From assembly GCF_003614925.1 (NCBI RefSeq), contig NZ_QYLP01000101.1, positions 1-64,000 of the forward strand: a stretch of 64,000 bases of DNA, written 5' to 3'. The first letter of the stretch is position 1, and every line of letters starts with the position of its first letter. Positions 1 through 8,609 of the stretch are shown here, in pieces. Source of the stretch: Arthrobacter celericrescens (GTDB taxonomy: Bacteria; Actinomycetota; Actinomycetes; Actinomycetales; Micrococcaceae). A program made the translations under genes and the position numbers. The notes under the pieces are model-generated. The model made no database searches. It was not told the DNA's origin and worked only from the letters and a program-made list of their open reading frames with translations.

Positions 1-88
1 GGCCGTGAAGATGTCAGATACCTCCACTAAGCCCCGGAGGTCCTCCTCACTTCAAGACTTCTGTCACCAACGTCATGGCCGAGTACAC

Positions 89-1237
89 CTAGAGCTCTGC
101 CTTGCGTTCGCTGACAAGGCGAAGCAGCTCGCCGAACAGCGGGTGTTCGGTGCCGATGCCGGTGATCTTCCGGGTGGCTTCGGCGGCGTCCAGCGTGGCC
201 AAGGTCTCAGCCAGTTCCCTTGCTTCGTCGTCCGAGCCGTCGTCGAAACGAAGGGCGGCGGACATGGCGTCCAGCAGGGCCACCGGCGTCGTCCCGCGCT
301 CGGCGAGCTCCGCGGCGGGTCCGACGAATCGCTCGTGCCGGCTGAGCTTCCGCATGGGTGCACGGCCTACACGCACCACCGTGTCCGGCAAGTGCGGGTT
401 GGTGAAGCGGGACAGGATCTTCTGTACGTATGCTTCCTGCTCGGCCTCGGCGAAACCGTGCTTGGCGACCAGCAGTTCCTTGGTTTCGTCGAGCACGGCG
501 CGGACCTTCGCCGCCACGGCCGGATCGGCCATGGCGTCCGAGATCTTCTCCAGCCCTGCCTGGTAACCGAAGTAGGCCGCCGAGGCGTGTCCGGTGTTCA
601 CCGTGAACAGCTTGCGCTCGATGTACGGTCCCAGCTCGTCCACGAATGTCGCCCCCGGGATCACCGGGGCGTTTGCGCCAAACGGCGTGCGGTCGATGAC
701 CCACTCGTGGAAGGTCTCCACCGTGACGTCCAGGCCCTGGCCCGGCGCCTGGTTGGGGACGATGCGGTCTACCGCCGTGTTCGCGAAAACCGCGACGGCG
801 TCCAGCCCGCCCGCGGAGTCGTCCCAGGCCGCACGGACCTCCTCGCGGAGGAGGTCCGTGGCGTTGATGGCGTTCTCGCACGCCATCACCTGCAACGCCG
901 GCAGCGAGGCGTTCCGGGCGGCAAGCCCCCGTGCGATCACCGGTGCCACAAACTTCAGGATGTGCGGGCCGACCGCCGTGGTGACCACGTCCGCCGTCGA
1001 GATTTCCTCGACGACGGCGGCTTCCTGGGTGCCCGAGTTCAGTGCCCGGAACCCGTCGACGGTCTTCGCCGCCGGGTTCTCCCCGACCTCGTGCACCTCG
1101 TAGCTGTCCGCGGATGCCAGCTGGCTGATCAGCGCGTCCGCAACATCCGCGAACACCACCTCATAACCGGCCTCGTGCAGCAGCAGCCCCACGAATCCGC
1201 GCCCGATGTTGCCTGCCCCGAAATGGACTGCCTTCAC
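89..1237 (-). CDS. mtlD: Mannitol-1-phosphate 5-dehydrogenase
   Basis: This cytosolic enzyme oxidises mannitol 1-phosphate, delivered by the mannitol PTS, to fructose 6-phosphate with NAD. The 382-residue product has the family's usual length and opens with a Rossmann glycine motif, GAGNIGRG, at residues 7-14. The central part carries the family stretch NTAVDRIVP. The start is GTG at 1237, overlapping the TAG stop of mtlA by one base, so the two genes form a coupled operon in the order mtlA-mtlD. Nothing appears truncated. The 88 bases downstream to the window edge hold no recognisable gene. Identification is firm from the N-terminus and from the mtlA partner. Confidence 0.95.
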   Translation of the reverse strand: MKAVHFGAGNIGRGFVGLLLHEAGYEVVFADVADALISQLASADSYEVHEVGENPAAKTVDGFRALNSGTQEAAVVEEISTADVVTTAVGPHILKFVAPVIARGLAARNASLPALQVMACENAINATDLLREEVRAAWDDSAGGLDAVAVFANTAVDRIVPNQAPGQGLDVTVETFHEWVIDRTPFGANAPVIPGATFVDELGPYIERKLFTVNTGHASAAYFGYQAGLEKISDAMADPAVAAKVRAVLDETKELLVAKHGFAEAEQEAYVQKILSRFTNPHLPDTVVRVGRAPMRKLSRHERFVGPAAELAERGTTPVALLDAMSAALRFDDGSDDEARELAETLATLDAAEATRKITGIGTEHPLFGELLRLVSERKAEL

Positions 1238-3246
1238 TATGCGTTGACCTTTCCGAACAGCTCCAGGATTTCCTCAACCGTGCTGGCTTCCTCCAACTGG
1301 GCCACCTGTGCCTTGTTGGTGAAGATCTTGGCGATGGAGGCGAGGATGTGGAGGTGTTCATTGTTGAGGCCGGCCACGCCGACCACGAACTTCACTTGCT
1401 TGCCGCCCCAGTCGATGCCCTCGGGGTAGCGGACGATTGACACCGCCGAGTGCTTGATGTGCTCCTTGGCGTCGTTGGTTCCGTGCGGGATCGCCAGGAA
1501 GCTGCCCATGTAGGTGGACACGGATTCCTCGCGTTCGTGCATCGCCTGGACATATGTGGTGTCCACGGCGCCGCGGTCCAGCAGCAGCTTGCCGGCCTCG
1601 TCGATCGCGGCGTCGCGGTCCCGGGCGGTGCCGTCCAGGACCACGCTTTCGGGAAGCAGCACGCCCTTGGTCCCGACGGCGGCACCCGGCTCCGCGACAT
1701 GCGCGCCCTGTGCCGGGGCTGCTTCTGCTTCGACCGCACTGTCCGGGTGGGCAGCAGCAGGACCTTCGGTGTTGCTGGTCTTCACGAGCTCCACGATTTC
1801 GTCGTACTTGGGGCTGCCCATGAAGTTGTCCACGGAATAGTGCACGGCGCTGGAGGTCTTCGGCTGGGCACGCTCCGTGAGGTCCTGGTGCGTGACCACC
1901 ACATCGTAGGTGTCAGTCAGGTTGGCGATTGCCGAGTTGGTGACCTTGACGTCGGGGAAGCCTGCCGCCTTGATCTTGTTGCGCAGGACCGTGGCTCCCA
2001 TGGCGCTGGAGCCCATGCCGGCGTCGCAGGCGAACACGATGTTCTGGACCGGGCGGGTCAGGACGGCGACGTCGCTTCGGCCGCCAACCAGTGCCGAGGA
2101 CACGGAGCTCTTCTTGCCCTTCATCGCTTCCATGCGGGACGTGGCCGCGGCCAGGTCGTCTTCGCCCTTGTCCTTCGAGGTGCGGAGGATCAGGGAGGCG
2201 ATCAGGAAGGAAACCGTGGCGGCGAGCACCACGGCGAGGATCACGCCGACGTAGCTGTCACGGGAGGTCTGGAAAAGGACCGCGAAGATCGATCCCGGGG
2301 CGGACGGTGCCACCAGGCCGGAGTTGGTGATGGCCAGGGTGGCGATGCCGGTCATGCCGCCGCCGATAGTGGCGAGGATCAGGATGGGCTTCATCAGCAC
2401 GTAAGGGAAGTAGATCTCGTGGATACCGCCGAGGAAGTGGATGATCGCGGCGCCCGGAGCCGACGCTTTGGCTGCGCCGCGCCCGAAGAACATGTAGGCC
2501 AGCAGGAGGCCCAGGCCCGGGCCGGGGTTTGCCTCAAGCAGGAACAGGATGGACTTTCCCTGCTCCAGGGACTGCTGGATGCCCAGCGGGGTGAGCACGC
2601 CGTGGTTGATGGCGTTGTTCAGGAAGAGGACCTTGGCCGGTTCGATGAAGATGCTGGTCAGCGGCAGCACGTTGTTGCTGACCAGGAACTGGACCACGTT
2701 TCCGGCACTCTGGCTGAACCAGGCGACTGCCGGCGAGATGCCATAGAAGCCGAGCAGGGCCAGCAATGCGCCCCAGATGCCGGCGGAGAAGTTGTTCACC
2801 AACATCTCGAAGCCGGGGCGGATCTTGCCCTCCCACAGGGAGTCGAGTTTCTTGATGGTCCAGCCACCCAGCGGGCCCATGATCATGGCGCCGATGAACA
2901 TCGGGATGCCGGCGCCGACGATGACGCCCATGGTGGCGATGGCGCCCACGACGCCGCCGCGGACGTCATAGACGATCTTGCCGCCCGTGTACCCGATGAG
3001 CAGCGGGAGGAGGTACGTGATCATCGGGCCAACCAGGCCCACGTTGGGAACTCCTTCGGCGTTGGTGCCGAAGCCACCGAGCGCGGGCACGGGGATCCAG
3101 CCCTTTTCGATGAACAGGGCGGTGATGATGCCCCAGGCAATAAACGCCCCGATGTTGGGCATGATCATGCCGGACAGGAATGTTCCGAATTTTTGGACGC
3201 GAACGCGCAGGCTGGTCCGGGGCTTTGCAACGGTCTCTGTTGCCAT
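1237..3246 (-). CDS. mtlA: Mannitol-specific PTS permease, IICBA fusion
   Basis: This membrane permease imports mannitol and phosphorylates it. It is 669 residues long. The first 350 or so form the hydrophobic IIC domain with the motif NNAINHG. The IIB domain follows, with its phospho-cysteine loop CDAGMGSSAMG starting at Cys407. After an Ala/Glu/Pro-rich linker (about 490-525) comes the IIA domain, with the active histidine in AIPHGT at about His588. All three domains are in one chain, as in the classical MtlA arrangement. It heads the operon and overlaps mtlD. A TetR-family gene lies just upstream in the same orientation, and EI and HPr lie beyond it on the other strand. Confidence 0.95.
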   Translation of the reverse strand: MATETVAKPRTSLRVRVQKFGTFLSGMIMPNIGAFIAWGIITALFIEKGWIPVPALGGFGTNAEGVPNVGLVGPMITYLLPLLIGYTGGKIVYDVRGGVVGAIATMGVIVGAGIPMFIGAMIMGPLGGWTIKKLDSLWEGKIRPGFEMLVNNFSAGIWGALLALLGFYGISPAVAWFSQSAGNVVQFLVSNNVLPLTSIFIEPAKVLFLNNAINHGVLTPLGIQQSLEQGKSILFLLEANPGPGLGLLLAYMFFGRGAAKASAPGAAIIHFLGGIHEIYFPYVLMKPILILATIGGGMTGIATLAITNSGLVAPSAPGSIFAVLFQTSRDSYVGVILAVVLAATVSFLIASLILRTSKDKGEDDLAAATSRMEAMKGKKSSVSSALVGGRSDVAVLTRPVQNIVFACDAGMGSSAMGATVLRNKIKAAGFPDVKVTNSAIANLTDTYDVVVTHQDLTERAQPKTSSAVHYSVDNFMGSPKYDEIVELVKTSNTEGPAAAHPDSAVEAEAAPAQGAHVAEPGAAVGTKGVLLPESVVLDGTARDRDAAIDEAGKLLLDRGAVDTTYVQAMHEREESVSTYMGSFLAIPHGTNDAKEHIKHSAVSIVRYPEGIDWGGKQVKFVVGVAGLNNEHLHILASIAKIFTNKAQVAQLEEASTVEEILELFGKVNA

Positions 3247-3308
3247 GTGAATTCCTAACGGTATCCCGCTACGGCGCGGGCTAGTCGATTGTTAGATCGA
3301 GGGCAGCT

Positions 3309-4031
3309 TCAGGAGCTGCTGGAAATACGGTGAAGCCACTCAAGGAAGAGCTTCAGTTCAGAGCTGGACAGTTGATCCGAATGCGAGGCCTGCAGTGCCG
3401 CATTCAGGGCGATTGCCGCAACAACCACGGAGGACTTACCGGAGTCCTCCGCTGCGGCGCCACGGGCGGTTTCCGTGGAGACGGCGAAGATCATGGAATC
3501 CCGGGTCATCGTTGAGAGCTCGAGGTTCCGGTCTTCCACCGGTTCGGAGATGAGCATGAGCGTGACACCCACGTTGGCCGCGAGAATGCTTCGTGCCGCT
3601 TCGCGGGGCGGCACGTTGAGCTGGCCGGCGATCGCGGCCTTGTTCAGCATTTCCTCCAGGAGCGCCTCGGCGTCTGCGACGACCGCCGGGCGGCTTTCCG
3701 GCCTGATGTTGCCGAACATCACCAGGTACAGGTGGGGCTGGGCTAGTCCGAACGCCACGTGGTTGTCCCACATGCGCCGGATGTCCTCCAGGGGTTCCCC
3801 TGATGGTGCGAAGTCACGCTCACCCGCCACGTACTCCTCAAAGCCGGCCGAAACGACGGCGTCGAACAGGCCTTCCTTGTCACCGAAGTGGTGGTAGAGC
3901 GTGGGTGCCGTGACCCCCGCCAGCTTGGTGATCTGGCGGGTAGAGATCGCTGACCCTTCTGAATTCGCCAGCAATTCGGCAGCCGCGCGGAGCAGCCGGA
4001 CTTTGGGCGGAAGCTGGTCATCGAAACTCAT
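3309..4031 (-). CDS. TetR/AcrR family transcriptional regulator
   Basis: A 240-residue predicted DNA-binding repressor. The N-terminal helix-turn-helix lies at residues 30-50 and includes TRQITKLAGVTAPTLYHHFG, followed by the typical DKEGLFDAV. The C-terminal ligand-binding half is not diagnostic of a substrate. The ATG at 4031 faces the EI gene across 117 bases. That gap contains a 6-bp inverted repeat (4050-4064) overlapping AT-rich promoter-like sequence, a plausible operator. Position between the mannitol PTS and the EI/HPr genes suggests control of PTS genes, but this is inference: TetR proteins are unusual as PTS regulators and the ligand cannot be read from sequence. Confidence 0.85.
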   Translation of the reverse strand: MSFDDQLPPKVRLLRAAAELLANSEGSAISTRQITKLAGVTAPTLYHHFGDKEGLFDAVVSAGFEEYVAGERDFAPSGEPLEDIRRMWDNHVAFGLAQPHLYLVMFGNIRPESRPAVVADAEALLEEMLNKAAIAGQLNVPPREAARSILAANVGVTLMLISEPVEDRNLELSTMTRDSMIFAVSTETARGAAAEDSGKSSVVVAAIALNAALQASHSDQLSSSELKLFLEWLHRISSSS

Positions 4032-4049
4032 AGCCGCTACCCTAGCATC

Positions 4050-4064
4050 TATAGCGCTGCTATA
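4050..4064. promoter_or_regulatory. Candidate TetR operator between divergent genes
   Basis: Inverted repeat TATAGC-GCT-GCTATA in the 117-base gap between the TetR gene and the EI gene. Its AT-rich arms resemble -10 elements, so a bound repressor would probably block one or both promoters. The match is short and could be chance. Confidence 0.4.
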
Positions 4065-4148
4065 TGAAGTGGCTCACAAGCAATTTTTCGCAGATCCGCG
4101 GTGCCGTCGCCGCCGGATCCCGTGTAACGAAGAGAAGCAGAGGATTCA

Positions 4149-5834
4149 GTGCAGAATTTCCAAGGGGTAGGAGTCAGCCCGGGCCGCATCGTCGGCCCCG
4201 TCCGCCGGATGCCGAAGGCGGTGACCGAACCGCCGTCGGGCGAGCGCCTGGACGCGGCCATCACCGCGGAGGCCGCCGTCGCGGGCCTGAAGACCGCGGC
4301 GCAGTCCGTGCATGACGGCCTCAAGGCCCGCGCGGACATCGCCACCGGCGACGGAAAAGCCGTGCTGGAAGCCACCGCGCTCATGGCCAAGGACACGATG
4401 CTGCTGAAGCAGGCCGCCAAGCTCATCAACGCTGGCACTTCGGCGGAACGCGCCATCTGGGAAGCCGCGGCGTCCGTGGCCGAGATGCTGCACAACCTCG
4501 GCGGGTACATGGCCGAACGCGCCACCGACGTCCTGGATGTCCGCTCGCGCATCGTCGCCGAACTCCGCGGCGTCCCCGCGCCCGGCATCCCCTCATCGGA
4601 GACGCCTTTCATCCTGGTGGCCGAGGACCTCGCCCCGGCCGACACCGCCACGTTGGACCCAGCCAAGGTCCTGGCGCTGGTGACCTCCGGTGGCGGGCCG
4701 CAGTCGCACACCGCCATCATCGCCCGCTCCCTCGGGCTGCCCGCCGTGGTTGCCGCCCACGGTGTGGACGAAGTGGCGGACGGCTCCGAAGTGTACGTGG
4801 ACGGCGCGGCCGGCTTCGTTGCGGTCGCCCCCTCCGAGGAACAGCGCGCGGCAGCCGCCGCATGGGCTGAAACTTCGGCAACGCTGGCCGGCTTCGATGG
4901 AAACGGCACGACGGCGGACGGCCACCTGGTGCCGCTCCTCGCCAACGTGGGCGGAGCCAAGGACGCCGTGGCCGCCGCCGGGCTCGGCGCCCAGGGCGTC
5001 GGCCTGTTCCGCACCGAATTCTGCTTCCTGGAACGCGACACCGAGCCGTCCGTGGACGAGCAGGCCGCCGCGTACAAGGCCGTGTTCGACGCCTTCCCCG
5101 GCAAGAAGGTGGTCCTGCGCACCCTCGACGCAGGCGCGGACAAGCCCCTGCCGTTCCTCACGGACGCTACCGAACCCAACCCGGCCCTCGGCGTCCGCGG
5201 CTACCGCACTGACTTCACCACTCCGGGAGTCCTGGAACGCCAGCTCTCTGCGATTGCCCGGGCCGCATCCGAATCCGAGGCCGACGTATGGGTCATGGCG
5301 CCCATGATTTCCACGGCCGCCGAAGCCGCACGTTTCGCTTCCCTGTGCGCGGCAGCGGGACTGAAGACCCCCGGCGTCATGGTGGAGGTCCCCTCCGCGG
5401 CGCTGACCGCAGCCTCGGTGCTGCGCGAAGTCGGCTTCGCCTCGCTCGGCACCAACGACCTCACCCAGTACGCCATGGCCGCGGACCGCCAGCTCGGCCC
5501 CCTCGCCGAACTCAACACGCCCTGGCAGCCCGCCGTGCTCCGGCTGGTCCAGCTCACCGTGGAAGGCTCCGCCCTGGAGGGCAACAACAAGCCGATCGGC
5601 GTCTGCGGCGAGGCGGCCGCGGACCCGGCCCTCGCCGTCGTCCTCGCCGGCCTTGGCGTCTCCACGCTGTCCATGACCGCCCGCTCGCTCGCCGCCGTCG
5701 GGACCGTCCTGAAGACGGTCACCCTGGAGCAGGCACAGGAACTGGCCCGGCTGGCCCTCTCGGCGCCCGGCGCCACCGAGGCCCGCGAGTGGGTCCGCGC
5801 CAAGCTTCCCGTGCTCGAAGAGCTCGGCCTCTAG
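4149..5834 (+). CDS. ptsI: Phosphoenolpyruvate-protein phosphotransferase (PTS enzyme I)
   Basis: EI takes phosphate from PEP and passes it to HPr, powering all PTS permeases including the mannitol one next door. The protein has 561 residues, a normal EI length. The phospho-histidine is His187 in GGGPQSHTAII. The PEP-binding barrel is marked by FRTEF, the stretch LRTLDAGADKPLP and the C-terminal GVCGEAA. The start is GTG at 4149, preceded by a purine-rich site (GAAGAGAAG, about 4128-4136). HPr follows 33 bases downstream, so the two are likely co-transcribed. The gene diverges from the TetR gene. Confidence 0.95.
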   Translation: MQNFQGVGVSPGRIVGPVRRMPKAVTEPPSGERLDAAITAEAAVAGLKTAAQSVHDGLKARADIATGDGKAVLEATALMAKDTMLLKQAAKLINAGTSAERAIWEAAASVAEMLHNLGGYMAERATDVLDVRSRIVAELRGVPAPGIPSSETPFILVAEDLAPADTATLDPAKVLALVTSGGGPQSHTAIIARSLGLPAVVAAHGVDEVADGSEVYVDGAAGFVAVAPSEEQRAAAAAWAETSATLAGFDGNGTTADGHLVPLLANVGGAKDAVAAAGLGAQGVGLFRTEFCFLERDTEPSVDEQAAAYKAVFDAFPGKKVVLRTLDAGADKPLPFLTDATEPNPALGVRGYRTDFTTPGVLERQLSAIARAASESEADVWVMAPMISTAAEAARFASLCAAAGLKTPGVMVEVPSAALTAASVLREVGFASLGTNDLTQYAMAADRQLGPLAELNTPWQPAVLRLVQLTVEGSALEGNNKPIGVCGEAAADPALAVVLAGLGVSTLSMTARSLAAVGTVLKTVTLEQAQELARLALSAPGATEAREWVRAKLPVLEELGL

Positions 5835-5867
5835 ATCCTTTCGACCAGCTACCCCAAGGAGATACCC

Positions 5868-6146
5868 ATGCCCGAACGCACAGCCACCATCGCCAGCCGC
5901 TCCGGCCTGCACGCCCGCCCCGCCGCATTGTTCGCCGAGGCCGCGGGCGAGCAGCCCGTGGACGTCACCATCGCCATGCAGGGCGATCCCGCCGATGACG
6001 CCCTCGACGCCGCCAGCATCCTGTCGCTCATGACACTCGGTGCCGCCCAGGGCGATGTGGTGGTGCTCCGGGCCGAAGGCGAGGGCGCGGACCAGGCCCT
6101 CGATTACCTCGTCCAGGTCCTCGAAACCGACCACGACGCCGGGTAG
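5868..6146 (+). CDS. ptsH: PTS phosphocarrier protein HPr
   Basis: A 92-residue phosphocarrier that accepts phosphate from EI on His15 (motif RSGLHARPA) and hands it to PTS permeases. An AAGGAG site lies before the ATG. The region around the regulatory serine reads DAASILSLMTLG, so a serine (Ser50) sits where HPr kinase targets Ser46 in Firmicutes; regulatory phosphorylation of that site is not established here. It directly follows ptsI and is followed by a GC-rich hairpin that probably ends the two-gene transcript. Confidence 0.94.
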   Translation: MPERTATIASRSGLHARPAALFAEAAGEQPVDVTIAMQGDPADDALDAASILSLMTLGAAQGDVVVLRAEGEGADQALDYLVQVLETDHDAG

Positions 6147-6158
6147 CCAAACACGGCC

Positions 6159-6192
6159 GGGTAGCCCGCTCCGTGCTGCTTGCGGGCTACCC
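6159..6192 (+). terminator. Terminator after ptsH
   Basis: Perfect 11-bp stem, GGGTAGCCCGC pairing with GCGGGCTACCC around a 12-base loop, 12 bases after the ptsH stop. The T-tract is weak (GTTCATCC), as is common in high-GC actinobacteria. Confidence 0.65.
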
Positions 6193-6280
6193 GTTCATCC
6201 GCTGTTCAATCCCCCGTTCCTGACCGGCCTCGCGCTAGCCGCATTTCGCGTTGGGGTCAGGGAAGGGCAGAATCACTTAG

Positions 6281-7246
6281 GTGACATTGCAACGCAACGA
6301 GGCGAACGGCGACACCTCATCGCCGTTCGTGGAGCTGGACAGGCAGACCTGGTCCCGACTGGCCGCGCAGATGGAGCAGCCTCTCAACGAAGAGGACATC
6401 ATCCGGCTGCGGGGCCTTGGCGACCCCCTCGACATGAACGAAGTGCGCGAGGTCTACCTGCCCTTGTCGCGGCTCCTGCACCTCTATGTGGAGGCGTCCC
6501 ACCAGCTGCACGCAGCCACCACCACCTTCCTGGGCGAACAGACCCAGCGCACGCCCTTCGTGATCGGCGTGGCGGGTTCGGTCGCCGTCGGGAAGTCCAC
6601 CATCGCCCGCGTGCTGCGCGAGATGCTGCGCCGCTGGCCGGGCACCCCGAACGTCGAGCTCATCACCACCGACGGCTTCCTCTATCCCCTCGCGGAACTG
6701 AAGCGCAGGCACCTGCTCGAACGCAAGGGCTTCCCGGAATCCTACGACCGCCGCGCGCTCCTGCGTTTCGTCAGCGAGATCAAGGGCGGCGCCGAGGAAG
6801 TCCGCGCTCCCTGGTACTCGCACGTCACCTACGACATCGTGCCGGACAAGGAAGTGGTGGTCCGCCGCCCGGACGTCCTCATCGTCGAAGGCCTGAACGT
6901 CCTGGCCCCGGCCCGTCCCCGCCACGACGGGCGCCAAGGCCTTGCCCTGAGCGACTTCTTCGACTTCTCCATCTACGTGGATGCCAAGACCTCTTACATC
7001 GAGGAATGGTACGTGGACCGGTTCAGGAAGCTCCGCGGCACGGCCTTCGCGCAGCCGGAATCGTACTTCCACCGCTACGCCACGCTGTCCGATGCCGAGG
7101 CCGAAGCGACAGCCCGCGGCATCTGGAAGCGCATCAACGAACCGAACCTCGAAGAGAACGTCCTGCCCACCCGCGGCCGCGCCCAACTGGTGCTCACCAA
7201 GGAGGCCGACCACACCATCCGCAGGATGCTCCTGCGAAAGGTCTAG
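6281..7246 (+). CDS. coaA: Type I pantothenate kinase
   Basis: Phosphorylates pantothenate with ATP, the first committed step of coenzyme A synthesis, in the cytosol. The 321-residue protein has the P-loop GSVAVGKS at residues 99-106 and the family stretches TTDGFLYP and ESYDRRALL. Length matches bacterial type I (CoaA) enzymes, as opposed to type III CoaX. The start is GTG at 6281 with GGAAGGG upstream (about 6261). The next gene, a lipoprotein carboxypeptidase, starts six bases after the stop, so the two are probably co-transcribed. In actinobacteria coaA commonly lies near glmM and rpsI-rplM, as here. Confidence 0.95.
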   Translation: MTLQRNEANGDTSSPFVELDRQTWSRLAAQMEQPLNEEDIIRLRGLGDPLDMNEVREVYLPLSRLLHLYVEASHQLHAATTTFLGEQTQRTPFVIGVAGSVAVGKSTIARVLREMLRRWPGTPNVELITTDGFLYPLAELKRRHLLERKGFPESYDRRALLRFVSEIKGGAEEVRAPWYSHVTYDIVPDKEVVVRRPDVLIVEGLNVLAPARPRHDGRQGLALSDFFDFSIYVDAKTSYIEEWYVDRFRKLRGTAFAQPESYFHRYATLSDAEAEATARGIWKRINEPNLEENVLPTRGRAQLVLTKEADHTIRRMLLRKV

Positions 7247-7251
7247 CACGC

Positions 7252-8109
7252 ATGTGCCACAACAGCGGGCCGGACCGCAGGACGGTCACGGCGCTGCTCG
7301 CCGCGGGTTTGGGGTTGGCGGCGCTCACCGCCTGCACCCCGGACGATCCCAAGGTGACCGGTGCCGCAACGGGCAGCGCTTCCATGACGGGCAGCCCGAC
7401 TGTATCAAGCAGCCCGACCGTATCAAGCAGCCCGACCGCCGCGGCCAGGCAGCCGGCTCCTTCACCTGCCAAAGGCGCGCTGCCGCCGTCGGCGTCCCTC
7501 GCGAAACAGCATTCGCTCACTGATCCGCGCAGCCCCTGGGTGGTGGTCAACAAGCACCGCCCGCTCACGCCGCTGCAGTTCGCGCCGCCGGATCTGGTGC
7601 AGCCTGCCGTTCAGCTCGCCACCAGCGGCGAATCGGCACTGCTCAACAGCACGACGGCGGCCGCGGCCGGGAAGCTCTTCGCGGCGGCCGCAGCGGAAGG
7701 CGTCACCCTGACGCTGGCGTCCGGCTACCGTTCCTTCCAGACCCAGACGGCCACGTACAACGGCTACGTCAACACCCGCGGGCGGGCATCGGCGGACACA
7801 GCCTCGGCGCGCCCGGGGTTCTCGGAACACCAGACGGGGTGGGCCTTCGACATCGGCGACGGCGGCGGGGCCTGCAGCTTCCAGCCCTGTTTCGCCGAGC
7901 AGCCGGCAGCCGTCTGGGTGAAGGCCAACGCGCACAAATACGGCTTCGTGGTCCGCTACCCGTGGATGCTCCACGGGACCACCGGCTACTACTACGAACC
8001 CTGGCACCTGCGGTACCTCGGGCCCGAGGCGGCCGGGGACATGGCCAAGCGCGGCATCACCACCGTTGAGGAGTACTTCGGGCTGGAAGCGGCGCCCGGG
8101 TACCGCTGA
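7252..8109 (+). CDS. Lipoprotein D-alanyl-D-alanine carboxypeptidase, VanY/M15B type
   Basis: A predicted envelope lipoprotein that trims the terminal D-Ala from peptidoglycan stem peptides. Of its 285 residues, the first 28 form a lipoprotein signal (twin Arg near the start, lipobox LTAC with Cys28). A Ser/Thr/Pro linker follows, containing a short tandem repeat (SPTVSS, about residues 45-60). The M15B metallopeptidase domain shows SGYRSFQ, the zinc motif SEHQTGWAFD and the C-terminal EPWHLRYLG. The ATG at 7252, six bases after coaA, is preferred: the reading frame stays open far upstream but that part overlaps coaA and is not protein-like. Substrate is inferred from family only. Confidence 0.88.
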   Translation: MCHNSGPDRRTVTALLAAGLGLAALTACTPDDPKVTGAATGSASMTGSPTVSSSPTVSSSPTAAARQPAPSPAKGALPPSASLAKQHSLTDPRSPWVVVNKHRPLTPLQFAPPDLVQPAVQLATSGESALLNSTTAAAAGKLFAAAAAEGVTLTLASGYRSFQTQTATYNGYVNTRGRASADTASARPGFSEHQTGWAFDIGDGGGACSFQPCFAEQPAAVWVKANAHKYGFVVRYPWMLHGTTGYYYEPWHLRYLGPEAAGDMAKRGITTVEEYFGLEAAPGYR

Positions 8110-8149
8110 GTTCCCGGATCCTTCGCGGCTCCTGCGCTATTTTGGAGCC

Positions 8150-8527
8150 ATGTTGAGCGGATTCAAGAAGTTTCTCATGCAGGGCAACGTCATTGACCTT
8201 GCCGTGGCTGTCGTCATCGGTACCGCCTTCAACGCGGTGGTCGATTCGATCGTCAAGGGTCTCCTGACCCCACTGATTGCCCGTATTTTCAACGCCAAGG
8301 ACCTTGCCGGCATGACCTGGGAAGGCTTTGCCTACGGCAGTGTCCTTGCAGCCATCATCAATTTCGTGCTCGTTGCGGGCGCAATCTACTTCGTGGTGGT
8401 CGTACCCATGAACCACCTGATCGAGCGCCGCAACGCAAAACTCGGCATCAAGGAACCGGAAGCGGAAGTCGATCCGCAGATCGCACTGCTCACCGAAATC
8501 CGGGACAGCCTGGCTGCCCGCAACTAG
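8150..8527 (+). CDS. mscL: Large-conductance mechanosensitive channel
   Basis: Forms a homopentameric inner-membrane pore that opens under membrane tension to release solutes on osmotic downshock. The 125-residue protein begins LSGFKKFLMQGN and continues into the first membrane helix (VIDLAVAVVIGTAFNAVV), with a second helix around residues 65-85. The ATG at 8150, behind TTTGGAGCC, gives the canonical N-terminus; an upstream in-frame start would add non-homologous residues. It lies 40 bases after the carboxypeptidase gene and converges on glmM, with a shared bidirectional terminator between them. Confidence 0.95.
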   Translation: MLSGFKKFLMQGNVIDLAVAVVIGTAFNAVVDSIVKGLLTPLIARIFNAKDLAGMTWEGFAYGSVLAAIINFVLVAGAIYFVVVVPMNHLIERRNAKLGIKEPEAEVDPQIALLTEIRDSLAARN

Positions 8528-8555
8528 CCACTCCGACTCCGGAAAGCAACAAGAA

Positions 8556-8596
8556 ACGGCTGTGGCCCGCCTCCTTGGGAGTCGGGCCACAGCCGT
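8556..8596. terminator. Bidirectional terminator between mscL and glmM
   Basis: Perfect 14-bp stem (ACGGCTGTGGCCCG with its complement) and a 13-base loop, in the short gap between two convergent genes. A-rich sequence precedes it and TAATT follows it, so it can serve both strands. Confidence 0.75.
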
Positions 8597-8609
8597 AATT
8601 GCCTTAAGC

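Noticed and set aside
1450..3258. Long open frame antisense to mtlA
   Set aside because: It mirrors the codon structure of mtlA, has low-complexity His/Gly/Asp content and no recognisable domain. Such antisense frames are common in GC-rich DNA; similar ones lie opposite ptsI, the ABC permeases, the amidohydrolase and the ribosomal genes.
6040..7251. Large fused protein running through coaA into the carboxypeptidase
   Set aside because: The upstream part is out of frame with coaA and not protein-like; the lipoprotein signal starting at 7252 marks the true gene.
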